DNA of 64,000 nucleotides from Paenibacillus_V sp046244365 (GTDB taxonomy: Bacteria > Bacillota > Bacilli > Paenibacillales > NBRC-103111). Each line of letters starts with the position of its first letter. Position 1 is the stretch's first letter. Shown piece by piece: positions 1-8,222 of the stretch. The stretch spans positions 6,696,001 to 6,760,000 of the forward strand of contig NZ_CP176395.1 in assembly GCF_046244365.1 (NCBI RefSeq), written 5' to 3'. A model generated the notes under the pieces. That model worked only from the letters and a program-made list of their open reading frames with translations, had not been told where the DNA came from and did no database searches. The translations under genes and the position numbers were made by a program.

Positions 1-405
1 GATGATAAAACTCGGGATCGCCAATAAAACAATCAGCATATACAGAGGGGTTCTTTGAATCAGCCAGCTTTTGATGATTTGTGTCGCACTGAACATGATC
101 TCGTAGGCGAACAAGCAATAGTAAACGGCATATACCGCCGCGCCGAGCTTTCCGATCCATTTGCCGAAATAGTGCTCGAGCAGGTCGATCAACGTACCGT
201 CCGGTCTTCTGCGCATGACGCGAATGATCAGCAGGCTAGCCGCAACGGAAATCGCGTAACCGATAAATAAAGCCAGCCAGCTGGACGATCCGCCCTTCAT
301 CGCCAGCTCCCTCGGGAGCGACAGCTGGCCGATGCCGACCTGAAGGCCGTGAATCAAGCAAGCGAATTGCAAAAAGCTAATCTTTTGCGCTGAACGGTTG
401 TTCAT
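1..405 (-). CDS. GerB-type spore germination permease (partial)
   Basis: The gene runs off the left edge; 135 codons from the N-terminus are present. It starts at ATG 405, sharing one base with the stop of the upstream germination gene (TGATG), which indicates translational coupling. The visible part has an N-terminal stretch with QVGIGQLSLPRELA, followed by hydrophobic helices of the APC-type amino-acid/germination permease family. GerB-family proteins sit in the spore inner membrane with GerA and GerC subunits and form the germinant-sensing receptor. The C-terminus and any gerC gene lie outside the window. The germinant cannot be inferred. Confidence 0.85.
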   Translation of the reverse strand, partial: MNNRSAQKISFLQFACLIHGLQVGIGQLSLPRELAMKGGSSSWLALFIGYAISVAASLLIIRVMRRRPDGTLIDLLEHYFGKWIGKLGAAVYAVYYCLFAYEIMFSATQIIKSWLIQRTPLYMLIVLLAIPSFII

Positions 406-1949
406 CAGCCGTCGCCCTCCGGCCCGCTTGTCCCTTTTCTTCGCGATTGGATCGCTTTGGTGCCATGCGGCCGCTTTATCATTCTCCACAGCGGGAGACG
501 AACGACCGTATCCTTCCAATCGGCAAACCGGACCGGCGCGAATGGAATGCCGTATGGCATGCCGAGCGACTCCAGCGCGATCAAATGGCCGATGAGCGTC
601 ATCAGCCCGATTACGATGCCGACGATACCGAACATATACGAGATCAGCATCATCGGGAACCGCAGCAAACGAATCGCGGCCGCCATGTCGTAATTCGGTA
701 TGATGAACGAAGCGATCGCCGTGAACGCTACGACGATGACCATGATATTGCTGACGATCCCCGCTTGCACCGCCGCCTGACCGATGACGATACCGCCGAC
801 GATGCCGACCGTCTGACCGATCGGAGCGGGAAGACGAACCCCCGCTTCCCGCAGCATCTCGAGCGTTACCTCCATAAGCAGCGCTTCGACGATCGGCGGG
901 AAGGGGACCCGCTCTCGCGATTCGCCTATCGACAGAAGCAATTTCAGCGGAATGACCTCGTAATTGAAGGAAATGACGGAAATATAAACCGCCGGCAAAA
1001 AAATGGCGATAATAAATCCCAATAACCGAAGCAGCCGGATAAACGTAGCGACCAGCCAGCGAGTGCTGTAGTCGTCTACACTCTGGAAGAAGGCCATGAA
1101 GCTGACCGGTCCGATCAGAACGCTTGGCGAGCGGTCGACCACCAGCACGTATCTGCCCTGCAAAATTTGCGACGCCGCCGCATCCGGCCGTTCCGTCAAG
1201 ACGAATTGCGGAAAGGGAGAATACGCATTGTCTTCGATATATTCGACCAGCTCGCCGGTATTGATGATGGAATCGAGATTCAGCCTTCCGATACGATCCG
1301 TCAGCTCCTGCAGCAGCTCCGGACTGGCGACGTCTCCAAGATATAAAATTGTGATACTCGTCTTCCCTCTCTGTCCGACGAACATCTCCTTAATTTTGAG
1401 CTCCCGGTTCGGAATGTACCGTCTAATCAAGGCAATGTTCATGCTTGCCGTTTCGACGAATCCCTGATGGGCTCCCTTCAAGGACGATTCGATCTGCGGA
1501 TCTTCGATAGCCCGCTGCGGCCAGCCGTGCGTATCGAATATATACGCTTCATGGCTGCCGTCGATAAACAAGACGCTGCAGCCCGTTAAAATGACCGTTT
1601 CGAGCTGTGACCAGCTGCTCTCTCTACGGATGTGGCCGACCGTAACCGGCAAGTCGCCTTCCGGATCCCCTCCGTGAGTTCCACTCTGCAAGGGTCTGAT
1701 CACATCGTTATTGATAGCATTTTTATCCGTAAGCCCATCAAAAAAAGCGAGCACCGCTTCACTGCCCGACTGGGCAATCGTCAATCGCCTCAAGATAAGA
1801 TCGGGGCTATGGCTGAACTGTTTATGCAGTACCTCGATATTGTCCGCCAGCGTATCGCTAATGGGACGGTCACCATGATAGCCGGCAGTTTGGCGAACCG
1901 GCTGCTTCTTTTGACCTTTGAGCAAGCTGCGCCATAATCCCACGTTCAT
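405..1949 (-). CDS. gerA: GerA-family spore germination protein
   Basis: A 514-residue protein of usual length for GerA-family germinant receptor subunits: a soluble N-terminal half (about 1-290, containing the RRLTIAQSGSEAVLAFFDGLTD and RGKTSITILYLGD segments in short form) followed by several C-terminal membrane helices with the conserved PFPPIVEALLMEVTLEMLRE block near residue 355. It acts in the spore inner membrane with the adjacent GerB permease. ATG 1949 lies only about 2 nt from the GAGGAGG ribosome site; GTG 1943 (second in-frame option) has better spacing. A sigma-G-like promoter precedes it. Confidence 0.92.
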   Translation of the reverse strand: MNVGLWRSLLKGQKKQPVRQTAGYHGDRPISDTLADNIEVLHKQFSHSPDLILRRLTIAQSGSEAVLAFFDGLTDKNAINNDVIRPLQSGTHGGDPEGDLPVTVGHIRRESSWSQLETVILTGCSVLFIDGSHEAYIFDTHGWPQRAIEDPQIESSLKGAHQGFVETASMNIALIRRYIPNRELKIKEMFVGQRGKTSITILYLGDVASPELLQELTDRIGRLNLDSIINTGELVEYIEDNAYSPFPQFVLTERPDAAASQILQGRYVLVVDRSPSVLIGPVSFMAFFQSVDDYSTRWLVATFIRLLRLLGFIIAIFLPAVYISVISFNYEVIPLKLLLSIGESRERVPFPPIVEALLMEVTLEMLREAGVRLPAPIGQTVGIVGGIVIGQAAVQAGIVSNIMVIVVAFTAIASFIIPNYDMAAAIRLLRFPMMLISYMFGIVGIVIGLMTLIGHLIALESLGMPYGIPFAPVRFADWKDTVVRLPLWRMIKRPHGTKAIQSRRKGTSGPEGDG

Positions 1950-2000
1950 CCCCTCCTCTGTCCGGACCTCGTTTTCTGGCGAAATGCCGCCCTACCGAGT

Positions 2001-2030
2001 TAGGATGCAATTGGGAAGGAAAAGTTATGC
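2001..2030 (-). promoter_or_regulatory. Putative sigma-G promoter of the germination operon
   Basis: On the minus strand GCATA (2030-2026) is followed by exactly 18 nt and then CATCCTA (2007-2001). This fits the B. subtilis sigma-G pattern (GNATR, 18 nt, CATNNTA). It lies about 50 nt upstream of the gerA start, as expected for a gene made in the forespore. Site seen directly; its use is inferred. Confidence 0.6.
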
Positions 2031-2227
2031 ATTGCGGCCGTTTTTACCCTTATGTAAAGAAACGCATAGGTTTGCCGAAATGGCAGATGGCGCATCTGCC
2101 ACTGGAACAAATACGTCGTCACGCTCGAAAAAATGCGGTGAAAGATCACTTGACTATTTACAAATCCCGTCTCGAAAGGTATATGAAAAAGTAGGCTCGT
2201 CATTACGCATAGGAGTGTGAGGGATCG

Positions 2228-3046
2228 ATGAAGGTACATTTTCTGGGAACGGCGGCGGCCGAAGGGTTTCCGAACGTATTCTGCCGTTGCGAGGCGTGTC
2301 TGCATGCGAAGAAGCTTGGCGGCAAAAACATTCGCACGAGGGCTTCAGTAATCGTAGACGATGTGTGGAAGTTCGACTATTCCGCAGATTCGCAGATGCA
2401 GGCTTTGCGCGATCAAGTCGATTTGGGACGAATCGAGCATTTACTTGTCACGCACACCCACTACGATCATTTTTATCCCAAAGATTTAATTAGCCGCATC
2501 GAAGGCTTCGCACACGGAATCGAGCACCCCTTGAACATTTACGGCAACGATCTTGTGATGTATCATGCCAGGCAGGCATTGGAACGGTTCGAGGGCCCGC
2601 GGTTCGACTTCCGGCACATGAAGCCTTTCCATCCGGTTTCGATCGGGAACGCAACCGTCACCCCGCTTCGGGCGGATCACGACCCTATGGAAACATGCCT
2701 GCTCTACTTCGTCGAGAAAGACGGACAGACTTTGTTTTACGGCAATGATACGGGCTGGCTCCCGGACGACACGTGGGCATGGCTTAAGGGGAAGAGGATC
2801 GACATGGCGATACTGGACTGTACGCACGGCCTCACGGGAAACAGCCGTCAGCGCGGTCACATGAGTGCGGAAACGATTCTGGAGGTTCAAGGCGAATTCC
2901 TCAAGGAACGAATCATAACGCCGGACAGCCTTTTGTACGTAACGCATTTCACCCACAACTCCGGTCTGCTGCACGAAGACTGGGTGAAGCTATTCGAGCC
3001 TAACGGCATTCGCGTCGCATACGACGGGTTGACTGTCCGATTCTAA
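2228..3046 (+). CDS. PhnP-like metallo-beta-lactamase-fold hydrolase
   Basis: A 272-residue cytoplasmic protein with the metallo-beta-lactamase metal motif HTHYDH (about residues 76-81), later ligands in TPLRADHD and LDCTHG, and an N-terminal Cys cluster FCRCEAC that resembles the zinc knuckle of PhnP phosphodiesterases. Family knowledge suggests a binuclear-metal phosphodiesterase or related hydrolase; no phosphonate genes lie nearby, so the substrate is unknown. The ATG follows GTGAGGGATCG. Monocistronic: gerA is divergent and the next gene is convergent across a terminator. Confidence 0.8.
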   Translation: MKVHFLGTAAAEGFPNVFCRCEACLHAKKLGGKNIRTRASVIVDDVWKFDYSADSQMQALRDQVDLGRIEHLLVTHTHYDHFYPKDLISRIEGFAHGIEHPLNIYGNDLVMYHARQALERFEGPRFDFRHMKPFHPVSIGNATVTPLRADHDPMETCLLYFVEKDGQTLFYGNDTGWLPDDTWAWLKGKRIDMAILDCTHGLTGNSRQRGHMSAETILEVQGEFLKERIITPDSLLYVTHFTHNSGLLHEDWVKLFEPNGIRVAYDGLTVRF

Positions 3047-3157
3047 ACCTTACAGGAGCATTCACGAACGAACGGTCCCCGCAATTCCTCCGGGATACCG
3101 CAACCGCGGATATGGCGTACGTTTCCGGGAAACAGCGCTAACCATTGCCTCCTTACA

Positions 3158-3202
3158 TAAAAAACTCGCCGGCCACGATTAATCGTGACAGGCGAGTTTT
3201 TG
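3158..3202. terminator. Bidirectional intrinsic terminator
   Basis: AAAACTCGCC and GGCGAGTTTT form a stem around a loop that contains a second small dyad (CACGATTAATCGTG). There is an A-run on the left and a T-run on the right, so it can serve both the hydrolase gene and the convergent small gene. Confidence 0.8.
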
Positions 3203-3205
3203 GCG

Positions 3206-3391
3206 TTAGTCGTCCATTCCGGCGCGGCAATTGGAATCCGGTACGTCCCCGCCCTCATGACTTTTCTTGCTGTAGGCGATCAAATTTACCGGATATCCGA
3301 GCGATTCCGTCATTTTGGCTTCCAAATGGATAAGTTCGTCGATTAAGTCTTGGCGGTGGTGAAGATCGGTATAGTCGTATGGAACTGACAT
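3206..3391 (-). CDS. Small conserved-looking protein, unknown function
   Basis: A 61-residue, charged, soluble protein. Its ATG is preceded by AAGGAGAAACT, a good ribosome site, and its stop abuts a strong terminator, so it is probably a real gene. The N-terminal half (DLIDELIHLEAKMTESLGY) reads as an amphipathic helix, and the length and helix pattern faintly recall Spo0E-like regulators. The diagnostic SQELD motif is absent, so no function is assigned. Confidence 0.55.
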   Translation of the reverse strand: MSVPYDYTDLHHRQDLIDELIHLEAKMTESLGYPVNLIAYSKKSHEGGDVPDSNCRAGMDD

Positions 3392-3513
3392 AGTTTCTCC
3401 TTTTTGCGGATTGTCCGTTGGTTAAGTAAGCTTCTGCCCTCTTGCGTCAGCATCTAGTATGGGCAGCTTGCTTGAGATTTAATCATCCGTACGGATTCCA
3501 TGCAGCGCTTTTG

Positions 3514-3543
3514 TTGACAAAGGATAGACGTCTAGTGTAATAT
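3514..3543 (+). promoter_or_regulatory. Sigma-A promoter of the nitroreductase gene
   Basis: TTGACA (3514-3519) and TAATAT (3538-3543) are separated by 18 nt, ending about 66 nt before the ATG. A dyad lies immediately downstream of the -10 (see next feature). Confidence 0.6.
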
Positions 3544-3544
3544 A

Positions 3545-3564
3545 GTTACGAAAAGTTAGTAACA
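3545..3564. promoter_or_regulatory. Dyad operator at the nitroreductase promoter
   Basis: GTTAC and GTAAC arms flank a 9-nt centre directly downstream of the -10 element, a position at which a bound repressor would block transcription. In B. subtilis the related gene yodC is repressed by the HxlR-family quinone/diamide sensor YodB; a regulator of that family is inferred here, not shown. Confidence 0.45.
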
Positions 3565-3609
3565 AACAAAAACGCATAAAACATACGATTGGGAAGGGAT
3601 GAGACCATC

Positions 3610-4224
3610 ATGGAATTGCAACAATTGTTGGAAGCACGCATTTCCGTTAATAATTTTGACCCTGCCGGCGAAATCAGCCGCGAGCAGCTTGAGGCGATCC
3701 TTAAAGCCGCTACATCCGCTCCTTCCGCCTATAATCTGCAGCACTGGCATTTCCTTGCCGTGACGGATAAAGACCGTAAGCTTGCGCTCAAGCAAGCGGC
3801 GTTCAATCAGCAAAAAATCGAGGATGCGTCGGCAGCCGTCGTCGTTCTCGGAGATCTCGACGCTTACAAGAAAGCCGGTCTTATCGCCGACGATTTGTCG
3901 GCCAAAGGATATTTGCCCGAAGCGTATAAAGACAACCTGATCAATACGCTGCACGGCGCCTACGGCAATGAGAGCACGCAGCGCGAAGAAGCGATCCGCG
4001 CCTCGTCCTTCGCAGCCATGACCCTGATGCTTGCGGCTAAAGACAACGGCTTCGGCACTTGCCCGATGACCGGCTTCAGCCCGGATGCCGTTCGCGAAGC
4101 GTTCAACATTCCGGCTAACCTGTTCCCGGTTCTGATCGTAACGATCGGCAAAGAGCTGGAAGAAACGCGTCCGCAAAAGTTCCGCCACTCGGTTGCAGAA
4201 GTTACGACTTTTAACGGATTCTAA
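3610..4224 (+). CDS. YodC-like NAD(P)H nitroreductase
   Basis: A 204-residue flavoprotein of the nitroreductase family. The start is ATG 3610 with AAGGGATGAG upstream. Family marks are the N-terminal ARISVNNFD segment, TSAPSAYNLQHWHF (FMN-contacting, near residue 40), and the C-terminal GFSPDAVREAFNIP block. By recall it closely resembles B. subtilis YodC, which reduces quinones or nitro compounds and is induced by electrophile stress. Single gene between a regulated promoter and its own terminator. Confidence 0.88.
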   Translation: MELQQLLEARISVNNFDPAGEISREQLEAILKAATSAPSAYNLQHWHFLAVTDKDRKLALKQAAFNQQKIEDASAAVVVLGDLDAYKKAGLIADDLSAKGYLPEAYKDNLINTLHGAYGNESTQREEAIRASSFAAMTLMLAAKDNGFGTCPMTGFSPDAVREAFNIPANLFPVLIVTIGKELEETRPQKFRHSVAEVTTFNGF

Positions 4225-4236
4225 TTCTATCCGGCA

Positions 4237-4271
4237 GGACCGTATCCTATAGGGATGCGGTCCTTTTTTTT
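4237..4271 (+). terminator. Intrinsic terminator after nitroreductase
   Basis: GGACCG pairs with CGGTCC, extended by an inner ATCC/GGAT dyad, and an eight-T run follows. Confidence 0.85.
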
Positions 4272-4525
4272 GCGCAAGCCGTTCCTGTGTTCCAGGGAGC
4301 GGCTTTTTTGGGCATGGAATGACGGACGTCAGCTTCCGTATATATCCAGCATGACTTTTGTCATATGTAGATCATGACGATATCTACCTTTGCCCGAAGC
4401 GATCCTCAGGTAAGATAGGTTCACAAGGATAAACGAGTTTGGCAAGTCATCCCAACGAAGTTCTCCCGAGATTCGCAGGGAAATCAGACACGGCAACCGG
4501 GTATATATTTAGGAGGAATCAATCG
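4272..4525 (+). promoter_or_regulatory. Upstream region of the ABC-2 exporter with dyads
   Basis: The spacer contains ATGAC-TTTT-GTCAT (4351-4364) and GTAGAT/ATCTAC arms around 4367-4388. Such tandem dyads often bind response regulators, and many Bacillota exporters of this type are controlled by two-component systems. No regulator gene is adjacent, so this is only a candidate. The ribosome site AGGAGG is at 4511-4516. Confidence 0.35.
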
Positions 4526-5446
4526 ATGAGCAAAGTGCTGGAAGTCAATCAACTGGTGAAACGATACGGGGATCATACGGCCCTCCACGGCGTATCTTTC
4601 TCGGTGAACGCAGGAAGCTGCTTCGGGCTGCTTGGACCGAATGGAGCCGGGAAATCGACGACGATGAAAATCATCACAAGCATCATCGAATCGAATGAAG
4701 GAACGACGAGCGTGTTCGGCAAGGACATACGCAAAGAAGCGGACGCGATTCGCCGCCAGGTCGGCTACGTGCCGCAGGATATCACCCTGTTCGAGAAGCT
4801 GAGCGCACGCGACAACCTGACGTTCTTCGGGGAAATGTACGGCGTCCGCGGCAAAGAGCTGAAGACGCGCATACACGACGTGCTCGAGCAAGTCGGGCTG
4901 ACCGAGCGCGCCGGGGATGCGATCGGCACGTTCTCGGGCGGCATGAAGCGGCGCATCAACATAGCGGCCGCACTGCTGCACAAGCCGAAGCTGGTCATAC
5001 TCGACGAGCCTACGGTCGGCATCGACCCGCAGTCGCGCAACCATATTTTCGAAATGATACGGGAGCTTAAAGCATCGGGCGTATCCATGATCTATTCGAC
5101 CCACTACATGGAAGAAGTCGAGGCACTCTGCGACGATATCGCCATCATCGATCACGGCAAAGTCATCGTACAGGGCAGCCTGGATCAGCTGCTGGCGACG
5201 TATGCGACCAAAGCGATCTATATGGAGGCCGAAGGACTGACGCAAGCCCCGGCGCTTCCGGGTGTCGGCAAGACGTACGCGGAAGGCAAAGGCTGGGTAT
5301 ATGAATGCGGCGACGTATTGCAAACGATGGCCGAAGCGAGCCGGACTCTCGCGGAACGGGGTCTGACGGTCAAGGCGCTGGAAATATTGCGGCCGTCTCT
5401 CGAGAGCGTGTTCCTCAAGCTGACTGGCACGACGCTTCGCGACTAG
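4526..5446 (+). CDS. ABC transporter ATP-binding protein (drug/lipid export type)
   Basis: A 306-residue ATPase starting at ATG 4526, nine bases after AGGAGG. It has Walker A GPNGAGKST, the signature FSGGMKRR, Walker B LVILDEPTVGID, and the switch histidine in STHYMEE. The C-terminal 80 residues match the variable tail of the CcmA/DrrA-like family that partners ABC-2 permeases. The permease gene follows 49 nt downstream with its own AAAGGAG site. Similar pairs in B. subtilis export linear polyketides or act in drug resistance; the substrate here is unknown. Confidence 0.9.
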   Translation: MSKVLEVNQLVKRYGDHTALHGVSFSVNAGSCFGLLGPNGAGKSTTMKIITSIIESNEGTTSVFGKDIRKEADAIRRQVGYVPQDITLFEKLSARDNLTFFGEMYGVRGKELKTRIHDVLEQVGLTERAGDAIGTFSGGMKRRINIAAALLHKPKLVILDEPTVGIDPQSRNHIFEMIRELKASGVSMIYSTHYMEEVEALCDDIAIIDHGKVIVQGSLDQLLATYATKAIYMEAEGLTQAPALPGVGKTYAEGKGWVYECGDVLQTMAEASRTLAERGLTVKALEILRPSLESVFLKLTGTTLRD

Positions 5447-5495
5447 TTTACGGCGATCCCGACCGAAATACCATCGACAAAGGAGAATTAATCCT

Positions 5496-6650
5496 ATGAT
5501 TTCTACGATAATCCGCAAGGAACTGAAGCAATTGCTGAAAGAAAAAGGTACGTTTTTCTGGCTGATCGGCCTTCCGATTCTATTCATCGTCCTCTTCTCT
5601 TCCATCTTCAGCAACGCAAAAGATACGTTTACGATCAACTATTACGACGCCGATCAATCGCCGCAATCGCAGCAAATGATCGCCCAGCTGTCCGAAATCA
5701 AGGGCTTCGAGATGAAAATCGACGCTTCGCTCTCCCTCGACGACCAGCTCGCCAAAATCAAATCCGGCAAAATGACCTCCCTGCTCGTGTTTCCCAAGGG
5801 ATTCGGCGCGAGCGTTCAGTCGGGCGGCAAGCAGCAAGGAACGTTCGATCTGTACCGGGACTCGGCGGCCGATACGGCTGTGGCTCCTATTCGCGCGCTG
5901 CTCGACAGCTTCGCCGCCAAATCCGGCGAAATGAAGCTGCAAGGCGTCCTCAAATCGGTAGGCATGAACGATACGCAAGTCAAAGAAACGATGCAGTCTC
6001 CGATTACCATCAATGAAATCAAAGAAAACGCGACGACAACGAACGCTTTAACGCAATACATTCCGGGCTACACCGTTATGTTCGTCTTTTTCATCATCAT
6101 CACGATGGTTCGCAACTTCATTAAAGACCGCGAATCCGGTATGGTCGCAAGACTGCGCAGCACACCGATGAAGCCGGTCACCTATTTGATCGGCATGTGG
6201 GTGCCGAACATCATCGTGGTTCTGATCCAGTGCGCCGTCCTGCTCGGCTTCGGCAAGCTCGTTTACGATGTGGAGCTCGGCGACCTGGCATCGATCGCAG
6301 CCGTCGTCATCTGCCTGGCGATTTGCGCGACCGGCATCGGCTTGATGCTGACCATGCTCGTCAAGAGCGAGAATCAAGGTCTTGCTTTTACGCAAATTTT
6401 GACGATGGGTGGCGCCGTACTCGGCGGTCTTTGGTTCCCGTACGATTTTATGCCCGACTTCATGCAGCTGATCGGCAAAATCACGCCGCAGTACTGGGCG
6501 CAGCATTCCTTTCAAGACATCATGGTCCGCGGCGCGCATCTCTCCGATATTTTGCCGACCGTCGCTGTGCTGATCGGCTACGGATTGCTCGGCCTCGCCA
6601 TTGCGAGCCTACGCTTCAAGAAGTTCATTCAAACGGCTACGCAAGGGTAG
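5496..6650 (+). CDS. ABC-2 type transporter permease
   Basis: A 384-residue membrane protein with the ABC-2/YhgE-like layout: one N-terminal helix (LPILFIVLFSSIF), an extracytoplasmic domain of about 150 residues, then five or six helices including the conserved FKDRESGMVARLRSTPM-like coupling segment near residue 210. It forms the membrane half of the exporter with the preceding ATPase. No substrate information is visible. Confidence 0.88.
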   Translation: MISTIIRKELKQLLKEKGTFFWLIGLPILFIVLFSSIFSNAKDTFTINYYDADQSPQSQQMIAQLSEIKGFEMKIDASLSLDDQLAKIKSGKMTSLLVFPKGFGASVQSGGKQQGTFDLYRDSAADTAVAPIRALLDSFAAKSGEMKLQGVLKSVGMNDTQVKETMQSPITINEIKENATTTNALTQYIPGYTVMFVFFIIITMVRNFIKDRESGMVARLRSTPMKPVTYLIGMWVPNIIVVLIQCAVLLGFGKLVYDVELGDLASIAAVVICLAICATGIGLMLTMLVKSENQGLAFTQILTMGGAVLGGLWFPYDFMPDFMQLIGKITPQYWAQHSFQDIMVRGAHLSDILPTVAVLIGYGLLGLAIASLRFKKFIQTATQG

Positions 6651-6820
6651 TACGCTGGCGCCGTGCGGTTGACGGCGGACATGTAGCCCTCCTCCGCTCG
6701 CTGGGAGGTGCGCGCAGTACACAAGGATAAACGCCTGCCGGCGTCTTATGACGCCGTGCATTTACCGGTGAAATATAAGCGCTTATCGTGTGAAACCTAT
6801 AAATTCTTATATTTTAAAGA

Positions 6821-6865
6821 AAGAGCCTTTCCTATCGCCCGAGGGCGTAGGAAGGCTCTTTTCGT
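6821..6865. terminator. Bidirectional terminator between permease and DoxX genes
   Basis: AAGAGCCTTTCCTA... and ...TAGGAAGGCTCTT form a long stem, with TTTTCG on the plus side and an A-rich flank giving T residues on the minus side. It lies between convergent genes. Confidence 0.75.
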
Positions 6866-6881
6866 TTCTTGTACCTGCCGG

Positions 6882-7403
6882 CTATCCTTTTATATCGGTA
6901 CCGCCGCCGATGCGGTCAAGCTTCAGCCATTTGCGCACATAAGGGAGAACGAAGCGGTCTCCGCCGAACCGTCCGGCATTCGCGCCGGCAATCAGGATGA
7001 CGAAGCCGAAGAGCATCAGCCAAGGATTCGTCGAGACGGTACCGGCCAGCATAAACATAAAGTTAAGCAGAAGACCGAAGAACGCAGCCGCCGTCGTCAG
7101 TACGCCGAGAATCAATCCGAGCCCGATAAGAAACTCGCCCCATGGGATAAGCACATTGATCAGCTTCACGTTCGGCAAAGCGAAATTATCGATAAACTTA
7201 GTAAACGTCGGGTATACCAATTCCTTCGTACCGCTGTCGACGATCGGCTTCTCGATCGCTTTCTTCAGAAAGCCCGAAGCGTCGAAGCCGTCCCCTGTAA
7301 TTTTGTGCCAGCCCGCATCCAGCCACTTCCACCCCAGATACAGTCTCGCTATCGCTAAGATTGCCGAAGCATACACATTTTCGCGGATCCATTTCATCAC
7401 CAT
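6882..7403 (-). CDS. DoxX-family membrane protein
   Basis: A 173-residue protein from ATG 7403 (AGGGAG lies 11 nt upstream; an in-frame GTG at 7412 is too close to it). The N-terminal LAIARLYLGWKWLDAGWHKI segment and four helices match the DoxX/QOX-like family, which includes subunits of thiosulfate:quinone oxidoreductase and of radical-detoxifying complexes. A loop of about 45 residues follows helix 1. It stands alone, without partner oxidoreductase genes, so the role is unassigned. Confidence 0.8.
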   Translation of the reverse strand: MVMKWIRENVYASAILAIARLYLGWKWLDAGWHKITGDGFDASGFLKKAIEKPIVDSGTKELVYPTFTKFIDNFALPNVKLINVLIPWGEFLIGLGLILGVLTTAAAFFGLLLNFMFMLAGTVSTNPWLMLFGFVILIAGANAGRFGGDRFVLPYVRKWLKLDRIGGGTDIKG

Positions 7404-8170
7404 GCCGGTCACGCTCCCTGTTTGCTAATGTTTTCCTTATGCCTTCATCCTACACCGATGCGCGGGTCGGCGTTGTGACAATCGTCACAGGTTCGGCGGA
7501 AAATGAGCGGATTTCGTGACTTGTTCGCTTATGCAAACAATCTCATCTTGTGCTGCCCAGTTTGAGGGATAGTGAACCAGGGTTCACTAATAATGAACCT
7601 AAGTTCATTATTTTTGTTGGAAAAAGGCTTGACGGGGACATAGTGAGCCTGGCTTCACTATTTGTGAACCTCACGGCCAAATAGTCCTCTCCGGTTCACT
7701 ATTCCTTCAAAAATCCGATAAGGAGCAGCAAATAATGAAGTTAGGTTCACTGTTAGTGAATCTAACTTCATTATTTTACTGTTGCGTACCTTGGTTTCTA
7801 GCCTCCTGCTTCTCCATAAGAAGCTTTTGCCCGATTGTGTTTGCCGAAAACCGTATCGCGGCTTCTAAGCCTACTGCTTCTCCATAAGGAGCATTTCTTC
7901 ACTTATTTTGCTGTGAACCAAGGTCATAATTTGCTGAAACATACCTTGGCTTCTCCCCCTGCTGCGTACCTTTGTGAGGAACAAACGCAGCTATACTCAC
8001 TACTTTGGTGAACGAATGGAGGTGAGATCGGCCAGGTCCCTAATTCCGGAGAGCTGCAGAGGGAGAAAAATCGTAAACCGAAAGGGGAATCAGTTCCTTC
8101 ACCTTGTGCCGCTCATCTTCATACACCATTAACGGAAATGAGACAAACCAAGGCACATTACATAATTAAA
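7404..8170. repeat. Non-coding stretch rich in dyads and short repeats
   Basis: No convincing gene is present. From 7569 to 7775 the DNA is dominated by GGTTCACT/AGTGAACC-type dyads, the largest being a near-perfect 22-bp stem with a 3-nt loop at 7731-7775. From 7801 to 7893 two copies of a CTGCTTCTCCATAAG unit occur about 69 bp apart, and a third related fragment is near 7950. The remainder up to 8170 shows nothing recognisable. Confidence 0.75.
7731..7775. repeat. Long perfect hairpin in the repeat region
   Basis: AATAATGAAGTTAG (7731-7744) pairs with CTAACTTCATTATT (7762-7775), and the inner GTTCACT pairs with AGTGAAT (one G-T wobble), leaving a GTT loop. No T-run typical of a terminator follows, and it is far from gene ends. 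Confidence 0.85.
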
Positions 8171-8214
8171 GCTGCCCCTCCGTCATTAGCATGACGTTGG
8201 GGCAGCTCCTTTTT
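8171..8214. terminator. Terminator of the metallochaperone gene
   Basis: GCTGCCCC (8171-8178) pairs with GGGGCAGC (8199-8206), with an inner CGTCAT/ATGACG stem. The minus-strand transcript continues with TTTAATT; the plus side also has a T-run. Confidence 0.75.
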
Positions 8215-8222
8215 GGTGCAAG

